Assembly (NCBI RefSeq): GCF_001456155.1
Contig: NZ_CP013293.1
Location: 682,001 to 746,000 of the forward strand
From: Chryseobacterium sp. IHB B 17019
GTDB taxonomy: Bacteria > Bacteroidota > Bacteroidia > Flavobacteriales > Weeksellaceae
Length of the DNA stretch: 64,000 nt
Direction of reading: 5' to 3'
Shown here: positions 10,089-20,691 of the stretch, piece after piece
Numbering within the stretch: the stretch's first letter is position 1
How the letters are laid out: each line of letters starts with the position of its first letter
Notes under the pieces: generated by a model
The model's input: the letters and a program-made list of their open reading frames with translations, nothing else
Told to the model about the DNA's origin: nothing
The model's database searches: none
Position numbers and translations under genes: made by a program

Positions 10089-10904
10089 ATGAACGAAATA
10101 TTCAGCATAAAAGATAAAGTAGCCGTAATTACAGGTGCTTCGGGCGTTTTGGGCGGAAGTTTGGCTAAAAGCTTCATCCAAGCCGGAGCAAAAATTGTTG
10201 CATTGGGAAGAAATCAACAAACATTAGATGCAAGGGTAAAAGAACTGACAGATCTGGGTGGTGATGCATTCGCTGTGGAAGCTAACGTAATGAATATTGG
10301 AAGTCTTGAATCTGCTTCAAAGAAAATCCTCGAAAAATATGGTAAAATCGATATTCTTCTCAATATTGCCGGTGGGAATATTCCTGCCGCAACATTAGCT
10401 CCGGACCAATCCTTTTTCGACCTGAAAATGGAAGCCTGGAATGAGGTAACCGAACTAAACATCAACGGAACGGTTTACCCAAGCTATGTTTTTGGGAAAG
10501 TAATGGCAGAGCAGGGAAGCGGAAGTATCGTGAATATCTCATCAATGGCAGCATATTCCGCCATCACAAGAGTAGCGGGGTATTCCGCAGCCAAATCCGC
10601 AATTACCAATTTTACGCAATGGCTCGCTTCTGATTTAGCTTTAAAATTTGGCGATAAAATCCGTGTAAATGCCATTGCTCCGGGATTTTTTATCGGAGAT
10701 CAAAACCGGGCGATTTTATTACATCCGGATGGTTCTTTAACCGACAGAAGCAAAAAGGTAATTGCTAAAACACCAATGGGACGTTTCGGAAACGCTGATG
10801 AACTCAACGGTGCCGTTCAGTTTCTATGTTCGGATGCCGCAAGTTTTATTACTGGTGCATTATTGCCTATTGATGGCGGTTTCAGTGCGTTTAGTGGTGT
10901 TTAA
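10089..10904 (+). CDS. SDR-family oxidoreductase, probable D-mannonate oxidoreductase (fructuronate reductase)
   Basis: This 271-residue short-chain dehydrogenase probably reduces D-fructuronate to D-mannonate, replacing the non-homologous classical UxuB. The Rossmann motif GASGVLGGSL (about residues 17-26) binds NAD(P), NIAGG is the structural motif, Ser of NISSMAA and the YSAAK motif form the catalytic centre, and the C-terminal LPIDGGFSAF is typical of the subgroup. The assignment to mannonate rests on its position between uxuA and the uronate transporter. The SDR fold itself is certain. Confidence 0.85.
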   Translation: MNEIFSIKDKVAVITGASGVLGGSLAKSFIQAGAKIVALGRNQQTLDARVKELTDLGGDAFAVEANVMNIGSLESASKKILEKYGKIDILLNIAGGNIPAATLAPDQSFFDLKMEAWNEVTELNINGTVYPSYVFGKVMAEQGSGSIVNISSMAAYSAITRVAGYSAAKSAITNFTQWLASDLALKFGDKIRVNAIAPGFFIGDQNRAILLHPDGSLTDRSKKVIAKTPMGRFGNADELNGAVQFLCSDAASFITGALLPIDGGFSAFSGV

Positions 10905-11061
10905 ATGAGCATTATTTAAAGATAGGTTTAATCTTATCAAACTAAAAGACAATTCAACAGAACCCAAAAGGTTCAATATCAATAGTCGCAGTCACAACCT
11001 GTGGAAAGAATGGAAAAATTCCATCATTAGAATTAAAACTAAAATAACCTAATTAAACTAA

Positions 11062-12336
11062 ATGCAGGCTCCTAAAAATCGCAATATAAGATGGTTCATG
11101 CTGTCTTTGGTCTTTCTCGCCACCACCATCAATTATCTCGACCGCCAGGTCATGGGATTATTGAAACCTGTTCTTGAAAAAGAGTTCAGCTGGGACGAAA
11201 AAGACTACAGCTATATCGTGATGGCATTTACCACCACCTATGCTATTGGATATCTTGCGATGGGAAGATTTATCGACAGGGTAGGAACTAAAATAGGGTA
11301 TGCCGTTTCACTGATTGTCTGGAGCCTGGCTTCGATAGGGCATGGTTTTGTGAAAAGCACAGTTGGATTTTTAATAGCAAGAAGTACACTCGGAATCAGC
11401 GAAGCAGGAAATTTTCCGGCAGCAATAAAATCGGTTGCCGAATGGTTTCCGAAAAAAGAAAGAGCGTTGGCAACTGGGATTTTCAACTCCGGGGCGACGG
11501 TTGGAGCAATTTTAGCACCGCTTCTTGTGCCATTTATTCTGGGACATTACGGATGGCGGGAAACCTTCGTCTGGATTGGTGCCCTTGGGTTATTATGGAT
11601 TATACTTTGGTGGAGATTCTATAAAATTCCGGAGAAAGCCAAAAATCTGAGCCAGGAAGAATTACAGTATATCAAAAGCGATCAGGACGGAACAACACAG
11701 GAACAGTCCAAAGTTCCGTTATCAGAATTGTTAAAATACAAAGTAACCTGGTCTTTTGCCGTAGGGAAAATCCTTACAGACCCCATTTGGTATTTCTTTA
11801 TGTTCTGGCTGCCCGCTTATTTTGCAGATGTTTTTAAAATGGATGTAACGAAACCTTCCATTCCGTTGATTATCATTTACAGCGGAACCACGATTGGAAG
11901 CATTGGCGGCGGTTATCTTTCTTCATTGTTAATTAAAAAAGGCTGGGCAATCGGAAAAGCAAGAAGCTTTACGATGTTACTTTTTGCATTGATGGTCGTT
12001 CCGGTAATGTTCTCAAAATACGTAGACAATATGTGGCTCATTACCATCATTATTGCTTTGGCAACGGCAGCACATCAGGGTTGGGGAGCCAATCTGATGA
12101 CAACAGTCGGAGACAGATTACCCAATAATTATGTAAGCTCTGTCATTGGATTTGGCGGAATGCTGGGTTCAGCAGCAGGAATTATTTTCCCGCTTTTCAT
12201 CGGGATTGTTTTGGACACCTTCAAAAAAGCAGGAAACATCAACGGAGGTTACAACATCATATTTTTCATTGCCGGTATTTCTTATGTTGCCGCCTGGGGA
12301 ATTATTTGGCTGATCAACAGGAGAAAAATAGTTTAA
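11062..12336 (+). CDS. MFS hexuronate transporter (ExuT-like, anion:cation symporter family)
   Basis: This 424-residue membrane protein with about 12 predicted transmembrane helices imports hexuronates across the inner membrane. Family signs are INYLDRQVMGLLKPV at the first helix, GYLAMGRFIDRVGTKIGY in the loop between helices 2 and 3, and LGISEAGNFPAAIKSVAEWF further on. The neighbouring uxuA and reductase genes point to glucuronate or galacturonate as substrate. A 157-base gap precedes it with two tiny inverted repeats (GAACC/GGTTC and TGGAA/TTCCA), but no clear promoter is seen. Confidence 0.87.
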   Translation: MQAPKNRNIRWFMLSLVFLATTINYLDRQVMGLLKPVLEKEFSWDEKDYSYIVMAFTTTYAIGYLAMGRFIDRVGTKIGYAVSLIVWSLASIGHGFVKSTVGFLIARSTLGISEAGNFPAAIKSVAEWFPKKERALATGIFNSGATVGAILAPLLVPFILGHYGWRETFVWIGALGLLWIILWWRFYKIPEKAKNLSQEELQYIKSDQDGTTQEQSKVPLSELLKYKVTWSFAVGKILTDPIWYFFMFWLPAYFADVFKMDVTKPSIPLIIIYSGTTIGSIGGGYLSSLLIKKGWAIGKARSFTMLLFALMVVPVMFSKYVDNMWLITIIIALATAAHQGWGANLMTTVGDRLPNNYVSSVIGFGGMLGSAAGIIFPLFIGIVLDTFKKAGNINGGYNIIFFIAGISYVAAWGIIWLINRRKIV

Positions 12337-12399
12337 AAGATCAAACTTCATTTTGAAACTTAATACATTAAAATTAAATAATAAACTAAAAAATATACT

Positions 12400-14115
12400 A
12401 TGAGACAGAGAATAATGAACCCGATATTTTTAAAAAACAAAAAAACGTTGATGGCTGCTGTTGCTTTGTTAGCTTTTGGCAGCATTTCGGCACAGACTTT
12501 CTCAGATTTTTCCTACCGTGGAAATGATAAAATATACACAAACAATCCTTTGAAAGAAAACGAATTTTATTCTCCTATTCTTCAGGGATGCTATCCGGAT
12601 CCGAGTATTACCAGAAAAGGAGAAGATTATTACCTTGTCAATTCTTCATTTTCAATGTTTCCGGGTATTCCGATTTTTACATCCAAAGATTTGGTCAATT
12701 GGAAGCAGGTTGGTCACGTCCTCGACAGACCTTCTCAGCTTAAAGTGGAAAAAGGTGGAGTTTCTCAGGGAATCTATGCTCCGGATATCAAATATAATAA
12801 GCATAATGATACTTTTTATATGATCACCACGCAGATTGCCGGTGGAATAGGGAATATGGTTGTGAAAACCAAAGATCCTGCAAAAGGCTGGAGTGAAGTG
12901 CAAAAGCTGAATTTTGACGGTATCGATCCTTCGATTTTCTTTGATGATGATGGTAAAGCTTATATCGTTCACAACGATGCGCCACCAAAAGGAACCGAGC
13001 AATACAATGGCCATCGTGTCATCAAAATGTGGGATTATGATTTGGAAAAAGACCAGGTGGTTGCAGGTTCAGATAAAATTATTGTAAACGGCGGTGTCGA
13101 TCTTTCCCAAAAACCAATCTGGATAGAAGGTCCGCATATATATAAAAAGAACGGAAAATATTTTCTGATGTGTGCAGAAGGAGGAACAGGAGGGAATCAC
13201 AGCGAAGTTATTTTTATGTCAAATTCTCCGAAAGGTCCGTTTGTTCCAGCGAAAAATAATCCGATTTTGACGCAGCGATATTTTCCGAAAGACCGAAAAG
13301 ATAAAGTGGATTGGGCTGGCCATGCCGATTTGGTAGAAACTCCTGAAGGTCAATATTACGGTGTCTTTCTGGCCATTCGTCCCAACGAAAAAGGACGTGT
13401 GAATCACGGGAGAGAAACGTTTATCCTTCCGGTGGACTGGAGCGGTACCTATCCTGTTTTTGAAAACGGGCTGGTTCCGATGAAACCAAAATTGAAATTA
13501 CCGGAAGGCGTAAAAAATCAGACCGGGAAAAGCGGATTTTTCCCGAACGGAAACTTTACATATTCCGACAAGCTGACCGATAAAAATCTGGATCACCGAT
13601 GGATCGCCATGCGTGGACCGCGTGAAAATTTCATCAGTATTTCTAAAAACGGAGTAAAACTCAATTCTTTTGAAACGAATATTAAAGCTCTCGCACCGGT
13701 TTCAGCACTATTTCACAGATTGCAGCATGAAGATTTTGAAACTTCTGTAACGCTGGATTTCAAGCCGAAATCTGAAAAAGAACTGGCAGGAATTACCTGT
13801 TACCAAAGCGAACGATTCAACTATGTATTCGGAATTACAAAAAAAGATAAAGACTACTATATCGTTTTGGAAAGAACCGAAAAAGGAGAATCAAAACTGA
13901 TTGCCAGCGAAAAAATTTCACTTTCAAAATCGGTCAGATTACAGGTAGTTGGTGAGAAAGATGAACATCATTTTAATTACTCTCTGGATGGCAAAAACTT
14001 CAAAAACCTTGGAGGTCCGGTTTCCGGAGACATTCTTTCTACCGATGTTGCAGGTGGATTTACCGGAAGCTTGATTGGCTTGTACAGCACTTCGTCTAAC
14101 GATATTAAACCTTAA
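12400..14115 (+). CDS. GH43 family beta-xylosidase / alpha-L-arabinofuranosidase with C-terminal lectin-like domain
   Basis: This 571-residue exported enzyme has a signal peptide ending near SISAQ, a five-bladed GH43 propeller (about 40-350) and a C-terminal beta-sandwich (about 370-565) of the kind common in GH43 beta-xylosidases. The catalytic base is probably Asp67 in YPDPS, the pKa-modulating Asp lies in DGIDPSIFFDDDG, and the general acid is Glu243 in IEGPHI. An ATG at 12415 (MNPIF) is an alternative start. Three bases separate its stop codon from the next GH43 gene, so the two are co-translated. Exact substrate (xylose or arabinose side chains) cannot be told from sequence. Confidence 0.9.
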   Translation: MRQRIMNPIFLKNKKTLMAAVALLAFGSISAQTFSDFSYRGNDKIYTNNPLKENEFYSPILQGCYPDPSITRKGEDYYLVNSSFSMFPGIPIFTSKDLVNWKQVGHVLDRPSQLKVEKGGVSQGIYAPDIKYNKHNDTFYMITTQIAGGIGNMVVKTKDPAKGWSEVQKLNFDGIDPSIFFDDDGKAYIVHNDAPPKGTEQYNGHRVIKMWDYDLEKDQVVAGSDKIIVNGGVDLSQKPIWIEGPHIYKKNGKYFLMCAEGGTGGNHSEVIFMSNSPKGPFVPAKNNPILTQRYFPKDRKDKVDWAGHADLVETPEGQYYGVFLAIRPNEKGRVNHGRETFILPVDWSGTYPVFENGLVPMKPKLKLPEGVKNQTGKSGFFPNGNFTYSDKLTDKNLDHRWIAMRGPRENFISISKNGVKLNSFETNIKALAPVSALFHRLQHEDFETSVTLDFKPKSEKELAGITCYQSERFNYVFGITKKDKDYYIVLERTEKGESKLIASEKISLSKSVRLQVVGEKDEHHFNYSLDGKNFKNLGGPVSGDILSTDVAGGFTGSLIGLYSTSSNDIKP

Positions 14116-14118
14116 ATT

Positions 14119-15738
14119 TTGAAAATTAAAAAATCATTTTATATAGTTTCTTTTTATGGATTTATCGGGCTGAATCTCCTTTCGGCCCAGGTAAATCCTG
14201 TTCAGAAAAAGCAGACGACACCGTTTACCAATCCTATTATTTGGGCAGATGCTCCGGATTTATCGGTTACCAGAAACGGTGACGATTTTTACCTTATCAG
14301 TACCACCATGCACTTAATGCCGGGAGCTCCGGTGATGCATTCGAAAGATCTGGTACATTGGGAAATGGCAAGCTACGTCTTCAATACATTGAATGATAAT
14401 TCCAAATATGATTTGATCGACGGAACGGTCTACGGCCGCGGACAATGGGCATCTTCCATCCGCTATCATAAAGGAAAATATTACGTTTTGTTCTCCCCGA
14501 ATGATGAGCCTTTCAAATCCTATTTCTATGTAACGGACAATCCGGAAACCGGCAATTGGAAACTCATAACCAGAACCAGACATTTTCACGATGCATCTTT
14601 GTTTTTTGATGATGATGACAAAGTTTATGTTTTTACATCCAATAAAGTTTTTGAATTAAGTCCTGATTTTAAACAAATCATCGGAAATCCTGAAGGAACG
14701 GTAGTTTTTCAGAAAGATTCTTCGGAAACCGGACTTCTTGAAGGCAATCAGATCATTAAAAGAAACGGAAAATATTATATGATGATGATTTCCTGGCCTA
14801 AGGGTGGAAAACGCCGCCAGGTAGTTTACAGAGCCGATAAAGTAACCGGGCCTTACGAGAAAAAAGTTATTCTGGAAGACAATTTTCTTGGGTTCTCTTA
14901 CGCCGGTCAGGGTGCTTTGATCGATGATAAAAACGGCAACTGGTATTCGCTTATTTTTCAGGATAGAGGCGGAGTAGGGCGTGTTCCGATTCTGATTCCT
15001 GTACAATGGGAAAACGACTGGCCGGTTTTGGGTGATAACGGGAAAGTCCCTTTGAATGGTGAAGTTCCGCTTCCTCCGTTTAAACCTAAAAATAACATCG
15101 TAGAAAGTGATGAATTTTCAGATAAAAAATTAAAAATCCAGTGGCAATGGAACCATAATCCCATAAACGAAGCCTGGTCTTTGTCTGACCGAAAAGGATT
15201 TATGAGACTGAAAACGAGCCGTGTGGTGGACAATCTTTACGCCGCTCCGAATACGTTGACGCAAAGAATGACCGGACCGAAATCCAGTGCTGTTGTTGCT
15301 TTAGATTTAAAAGGTATGAAAGACGGCGATGTTGCTGGTTTAAGTGCATTTAATGGGGATTCCGGGTTGATTTCAGTTATAAAAGAAGGCAATCAGAAAT
15401 TTCTTACGTTTTCTACCAATGAAGTCAGTCTTGATAATAAAACAAAAGCCATTTTAAGTGTTAAAAAGGAAGAAAAGAAGCGTATTCTGTTAACTTCAGA
15501 TACAATTTATCTTCGTATTGAAGCTGATTTTAACCTTGGAAAAGACTTGGCAGATTTTTCTTACAGCACCGACCAAAAAAACTGGACAGTTATGGAAAAA
15601 GGATATAAAATGATTTTCGATTACAGGAGGTTATTTATGGGATCTAAATTCGCGGTTTTTAATTACGCCACAAAAAGTACAGGAGGCTTTGTAGATGTTG
15701 ATTTTTTCAGAATAACGGATCCTTCAATCAAAAAATAA
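14119..15738 (+). CDS. GH43 family beta-xylosidase / arabinofuranosidase (TTG start)
   Basis: The protein has 539 residues, with a signal peptide (to about LLSAQ), a GH43 propeller (about 30-330) and a C-terminal beta-sandwich. Base Asp47 lies in WADAPDLS, the modulating Asp in HDASLFFDDDD, and acid Glu208 in LLEGNQ. TTG is the likely start, because the first in-frame ATG lies well inside the catalytic domain and would remove the signal peptide. It shares its domain plan with the preceding GH43, but the two are clearly diverged, so complementary specificities are likely. Confidence 0.88.
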   Translation: MKIKKSFYIVSFYGFIGLNLLSAQVNPVQKKQTTPFTNPIIWADAPDLSVTRNGDDFYLISTTMHLMPGAPVMHSKDLVHWEMASYVFNTLNDNSKYDLIDGTVYGRGQWASSIRYHKGKYYVLFSPNDEPFKSYFYVTDNPETGNWKLITRTRHFHDASLFFDDDDKVYVFTSNKVFELSPDFKQIIGNPEGTVVFQKDSSETGLLEGNQIIKRNGKYYMMMISWPKGGKRRQVVYRADKVTGPYEKKVILEDNFLGFSYAGQGALIDDKNGNWYSLIFQDRGGVGRVPILIPVQWENDWPVLGDNGKVPLNGEVPLPPFKPKNNIVESDEFSDKKLKIQWQWNHNPINEAWSLSDRKGFMRLKTSRVVDNLYAAPNTLTQRMTGPKSSAVVALDLKGMKDGDVAGLSAFNGDSGLISVIKEGNQKFLTFSTNEVSLDNKTKAILSVKKEEKKRILLTSDTIYLRIEADFNLGKDLADFSYSTDQKNWTVMEKGYKMIFDYRRLFMGSKFAVFNYATKSTGGFVDVDFFRITDPSIKK

Positions 15739-15770
15739 TACGGTAAATATTACATAAAATGATGAAATAA

Positions 15771-16706
<936 letters not shown>

Positions 16707-16732
16707 AGCGGTCTGAAAAATTAATTCAAATC

Positions 16733-19201
16733 ATGATAACAAGAATGAATTTTAAGAAAATAAAAGCATACATCACCACGATCACATTGGTGTCCATAAC
16801 TGGGCAATATGCGAACGCGCAGTCATACAAAAAAACTGATACAGGACTAAGTTTTTCTACTGCTGATATGAATGTGGAAGTGAAATTTTACGGTCTGCAT
16901 ACGGTCCGGATCATCAAATATCCAGCAGGAAAATCATTCATCAAAAACAGTTTATCTGTTATTAAACATGAACAAAAAACAAAATTCTCTGTTACAGAAA
17001 ATAAAGATGTTATAGTAATAAAAACGAATGATTTACAAGTATCCGTTAATACAAAAAACGGAGAAATAGCTTACACCACAGTATCCGGAAAACAGCTTCT
17101 GAAGGAAAAAGGAAGTGATTTTAAACCTTTTAATGATGCCGGAAATCCTACTTATTCTGTAACCCAGTTTTTTCAGTTGGAAAAAGACGAGCCGATTTAT
17201 GGTTTGGGAATTCTTCAAAACGGTAAATTATCCCAACGGAATCAGGACATCAGAATGGTGCAAAACAATACATGGGATTTTGTGCCTTTTTTCCAGTCTG
17301 TAAAAGGTTACGGCATTTTTTGGGATAATTATTCGCCAACTCAGTTTACCGATAAACCAGACAAAACATCATTCTCTTCGGAAGTTGGAGAGGGTGTTGA
17401 TTATTATTTTATCTACGGAAAAAATGCCGATGGCGTCATTGCCGGAATGAGAAATCTGACAGGGAATGTCCCGATGTTCCCACTATGGACTTACGGCTTT
17501 TGGCAAAGTAAAGAACGCTACAAAAGTCAGGATGAAATTGTTGATGTCGTAAAAAAATACCGTGATCTGAAAGTTCCTTTAGATGGAATTATTCAGGATT
17601 GGCAGTATTGGGGAAATAATTACCAGTGGAATGCGATGGATTTTATCAGCCCGGATTTTCCTGATGCCAAAAAAATGATTAATGATATCCACGGGATGAA
17701 TGCGCATTTGTCTGTTTCCATCTGGTCGTCATTCGGACCGATGACGAATCAATATCGTGAAATGGACAAAAAAGGAATGCTTTTCAATTTCAAAACCTGG
17801 CCCGAATCTGGCAGAGAAGTATGGCCTCCAGATATGAATTATCCTTCCGGAGTGCGTGTTTATGATGCCTACAATCCCGGAGCAAGAGACATTTACTGGA
17901 AATATCTGAACAAAGGGGTTTTCAGCCTTGGTGTAGACACCTGGTGGATGGATTCTACAGAACCTGATCATCTTAGCCAGAAACCGGAAGATTTAGACAC
18001 CAAAACCTATTTGGGTTCGTTCCGAAAAGTAAGAAATGCTTATCCTTTGATGGCGGTTGGTGGCGTTTATGACCACCAGAGAGCGACAACGAGAGACAAA
18101 AGAGTGTTCATTCTCACAAGATCAGCATTTGCCGGTCAGCAGAGATATGGGGCCAATACATGGTCAGGTGATGTTAATTCTTCGTGGGAATCTTTACGGA
18201 ATCAGGTTCCGGCAGGTCTGAATTTTACCCTCACTGGAAATCCTAATTTCAATTCGGACATCGGCGGATTCTTTGCCGGAACGTATAAAAAAGGCTGGAA
18301 TGAAAGTTCAGGATCAAAAAATCCGATGTTTCAGGAACTGTATGTTCGCTGGCTGCAATATGGAACATTTACCCCGATGATGCGTTCACACGGAACCGAT
18401 GTGCCGAGAGAAATTTATCAGTTCGGGAAAAAAGGAGAACCAATATATGATGCCGTTGAAAAATTTATCAGGTTAAGATACAGTTTGCTGCCTTATATGT
18501 ATTCCGTTTCTTGGGATGTTTCTAAAAATCAGTCAAGTTTTATGAGACTGCTTGCAATGGATTTTTCAGCAGATAAAAAGACCTGGAACATCAATAATGA
18601 ATATATGTTTGGAAAATCCTTCCTGGTTGCTCCTGTACTGAATGCACAATATACTCCTGAAAAAATAGTAAAGACAAACGAGCAAGATGGTTGGGATAAA
18701 AAAGAAGAAACTAAAAAAGGGGCTTCCGCTGCTGATGTAGATTTCACACAGAATAAATCGGTCAAAGTCTATCTCCCATCCGGTTCTGTATGGTTTGATT
18801 ACTGGACGAATGCAAAGCACAAGGGTGGGCAGGAAATTGAAAAAACAGTCAATATCCAAAATATTCCATTGTATGTAAAAGGTGGAAGTATTATTCCTTT
18901 CGGGCCTGATGTTCAATATGCAACTGAGAAAAAATGGGATAATTTAACCTTAAAAATCTATCCGGGTTCAGATGCCGATTTTGTTTTATATGAAGACGAA
19001 TTCGACAATTACAATTACGAGAAAGGAGATTACACAGAAATACCAATGCATTGGAATGAAAAATCCCAGACACTTACCATAAATGCCCGAAAAGGAAAAT
19101 ACAAAGGAATGATTGAAAACAGAAACTTCATCATTATTCTTCCAAATGGTCAGCAAAAAACGGTGACTTATTCGGGTAAAAATAGTAAAGTGATGTTCTA
19201 A
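16733..19201 (+). CDS. GH31 family alpha-glycosidase, probable alpha-xylosidase
   Basis: This 822-residue exported GH31 enzyme has a signal peptide ending near ANAQ, an N-terminal beta-sandwich, a catalytic barrel (about 240-600) and C-terminal beta domains. The nucleophile is Asp407 in WWMDSTEPD and the acid/base Asp480 lies in WSGDVNSSW, with SDIGGF downstream. The WWMDSTEPD form of the nucleophile motif is common in bacterial alpha-xylosidases. ATG at 16745 (MNFKK) is an equally good start. An alpha-xylosidase suggests that xyloglucan fragments are also handled. An alpha-glucosidase activity is the alternative. Confidence 0.88.
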   Translation: MITRMNFKKIKAYITTITLVSITGQYANAQSYKKTDTGLSFSTADMNVEVKFYGLHTVRIIKYPAGKSFIKNSLSVIKHEQKTKFSVTENKDVIVIKTNDLQVSVNTKNGEIAYTTVSGKQLLKEKGSDFKPFNDAGNPTYSVTQFFQLEKDEPIYGLGILQNGKLSQRNQDIRMVQNNTWDFVPFFQSVKGYGIFWDNYSPTQFTDKPDKTSFSSEVGEGVDYYFIYGKNADGVIAGMRNLTGNVPMFPLWTYGFWQSKERYKSQDEIVDVVKKYRDLKVPLDGIIQDWQYWGNNYQWNAMDFISPDFPDAKKMINDIHGMNAHLSVSIWSSFGPMTNQYREMDKKGMLFNFKTWPESGREVWPPDMNYPSGVRVYDAYNPGARDIYWKYLNKGVFSLGVDTWWMDSTEPDHLSQKPEDLDTKTYLGSFRKVRNAYPLMAVGGVYDHQRATTRDKRVFILTRSAFAGQQRYGANTWSGDVNSSWESLRNQVPAGLNFTLTGNPNFNSDIGGFFAGTYKKGWNESSGSKNPMFQELYVRWLQYGTFTPMMRSHGTDVPREIYQFGKKGEPIYDAVEKFIRLRYSLLPYMYSVSWDVSKNQSSFMRLLAMDFSADKKTWNINNEYMFGKSFLVAPVLNAQYTPEKIVKTNEQDGWDKKEETKKGASAADVDFTQNKSVKVYLPSGSVWFDYWTNAKHKGGQEIEKTVNIQNIPLYVKGGSIIPFGPDVQYATEKKWDNLTLKIYPGSDADFVLYEDEFDNYNYEKGDYTEIPMHWNEKSQTLTINARKGKYKGMIENRNFIIILPNGQQKTVTYSGKNSKVMF

Positions 19202-19273
19202 AATAAGATAATTAACTCTTGACATACCAAGATAAACTAGATTATTCTAACTATTAATGAAAAATATTCGGTT

Positions 19274-20665
19274 ATGATTAAGAAAACACTCTTAAAATAT
19301 ACTTTAAACATAGGATTATTGTTTGGCGGGTCGTGGCTTTCTGCGCAAAATCCTGTTATTCAGACAAAATTCACGGCAGATCCGGCACCGATGGTTTACA
19401 AGGACACTGTTTTTCTATACACAAGCCACGACGAAGATGATGCATTTGGATTTAAAATGAAAGACTGGTTGCTGTACACCTCAACTGATATGGTCAACTG
19501 GACCGATCACGGTGTTGTAGCTTCTCTAAAGGATTTTAAATGGACCGATCCCGAAAATGGAGCCTGGGCACCTCAGGTCATCGAAAGAAACGGCAAGTTT
19601 TATATATATTGCCCGATGCCCGGACAACGAGGAATCGGGGTTTTGGTGGCAGACAGTCCGTATGGTCCTTTTAAAGATCCTATCGGGAAACCTCTTGTGA
19701 AAAATTCCAGTGACGATATCGATCCAACCGTACTCATCGATGATGACGGACAGGCTTATCTGTACTGGGGAAATCCTAATTTATGGTATGTAAAGCTGAA
19801 TAAAGATATGATTTCCGTGGACGGATCTATTGTAAAAGACCCGTCGATTGCCAAAGTAAAAGATGCTCCCGATCCTTTTCACTATCAGGAAGGTCCCTGG
19901 GTCTGGCAACGCAACGGAAACTATTATATGGCATATGCTTCAACGTGCTGTCCTGAAGGAATCGGGTATGCAATGGGCAAATCGGCAACCGGTCCGTGGG
20001 AATACAGAGGAATGATTATGGACAGCGACAAACGCTCCAACGGAAATCATCCCGGAATTATTGATTATAAAGGAAAAACTTACGTTTTCGGTTTCAATTA
20101 CAATCTGGGAAAACAAACAATAAGCAAGCATTACGAGCGCCGTTCCATCTGTGTAAGCGAAATGATTTATAATGCCGATGGCACCATTCAAAAATTACCT
20201 TTTTGGAATCCGGAAGGCGTAAAAAGAATTGGAGTTTTAAATCCTTACAATAAAGTTGAAGCGGAAACCATGGCTTACAGTGAAGGCTTGAAAACAGAAA
20301 AAATGACCGAATGGGAAAGGAATAATCCCTACGATACCGGCAAAAAAATAACGGATCGTCTTGTTGTTTCATCAATTAACAATGGAGATTATATCAAAGT
20401 TCAGGGCGTTGATTTTTCGAAAGGAACAAAATTCCTGGAAATATCAGTTGCCTCAATGAATGGCGGAAGCATAGAAATCCATACTGATGTATTGGACGGA
20501 CCGATATCAGGAACCGTTCAGGTAACAGGAAAGGCTGAAGGCGACCTCTTCAAAACGATTAAATCTCCGGTGAAAAATATAACAGGCGTTCACGATGTAT
20601 ACTTTGTATTTAAAGGAAACAAAGACCTTTTCTACTTCGACTGGTGGAAATTCAGTTCAAATTAA
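19274..20665 (+). CDS. GH43 family arabinofuranosidase/xylosidase with C-terminal CBM6-like domain
   Basis: The protein has 463 residues: a signal peptide to about LSAQ, a GH43 propeller (about 25-320) and a CBM6-like beta-sandwich (about 325-460, with VEAETMAYSEGLKTE near its start and YFVFKG near its end). Catalytic base Asp36 lies in TADPAPM, the modulating Asp in DDIDPTVLIDDDGQ, and the acid Glu206 in QEGPW. It is followed after 26 bases by a close paralogue with the same layout, so the pair arose by tandem duplication. Arabinoxylan arabinofuranosidase is the likeliest role. Confidence 0.9.
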   Translation: MIKKTLLKYTLNIGLLFGGSWLSAQNPVIQTKFTADPAPMVYKDTVFLYTSHDEDDAFGFKMKDWLLYTSTDMVNWTDHGVVASLKDFKWTDPENGAWAPQVIERNGKFYIYCPMPGQRGIGVLVADSPYGPFKDPIGKPLVKNSSDDIDPTVLIDDDGQAYLYWGNPNLWYVKLNKDMISVDGSIVKDPSIAKVKDAPDPFHYQEGPWVWQRNGNYYMAYASTCCPEGIGYAMGKSATGPWEYRGMIMDSDKRSNGNHPGIIDYKGKTYVFGFNYNLGKQTISKHYERRSICVSEMIYNADGTIQKLPFWNPEGVKRIGVLNPYNKVEAETMAYSEGLKTEKMTEWERNNPYDTGKKITDRLVVSSINNGDYIKVQGVDFSKGTKFLEISVASMNGGSIEIHTDVLDGPISGTVQVTGKAEGDLFKTIKSPVKNITGVHDVYFVFKGNKDLFYFDWWKFSSN

Positions 20666-20691
20666 AGTATTTATCATAGAAATATTTAAAA

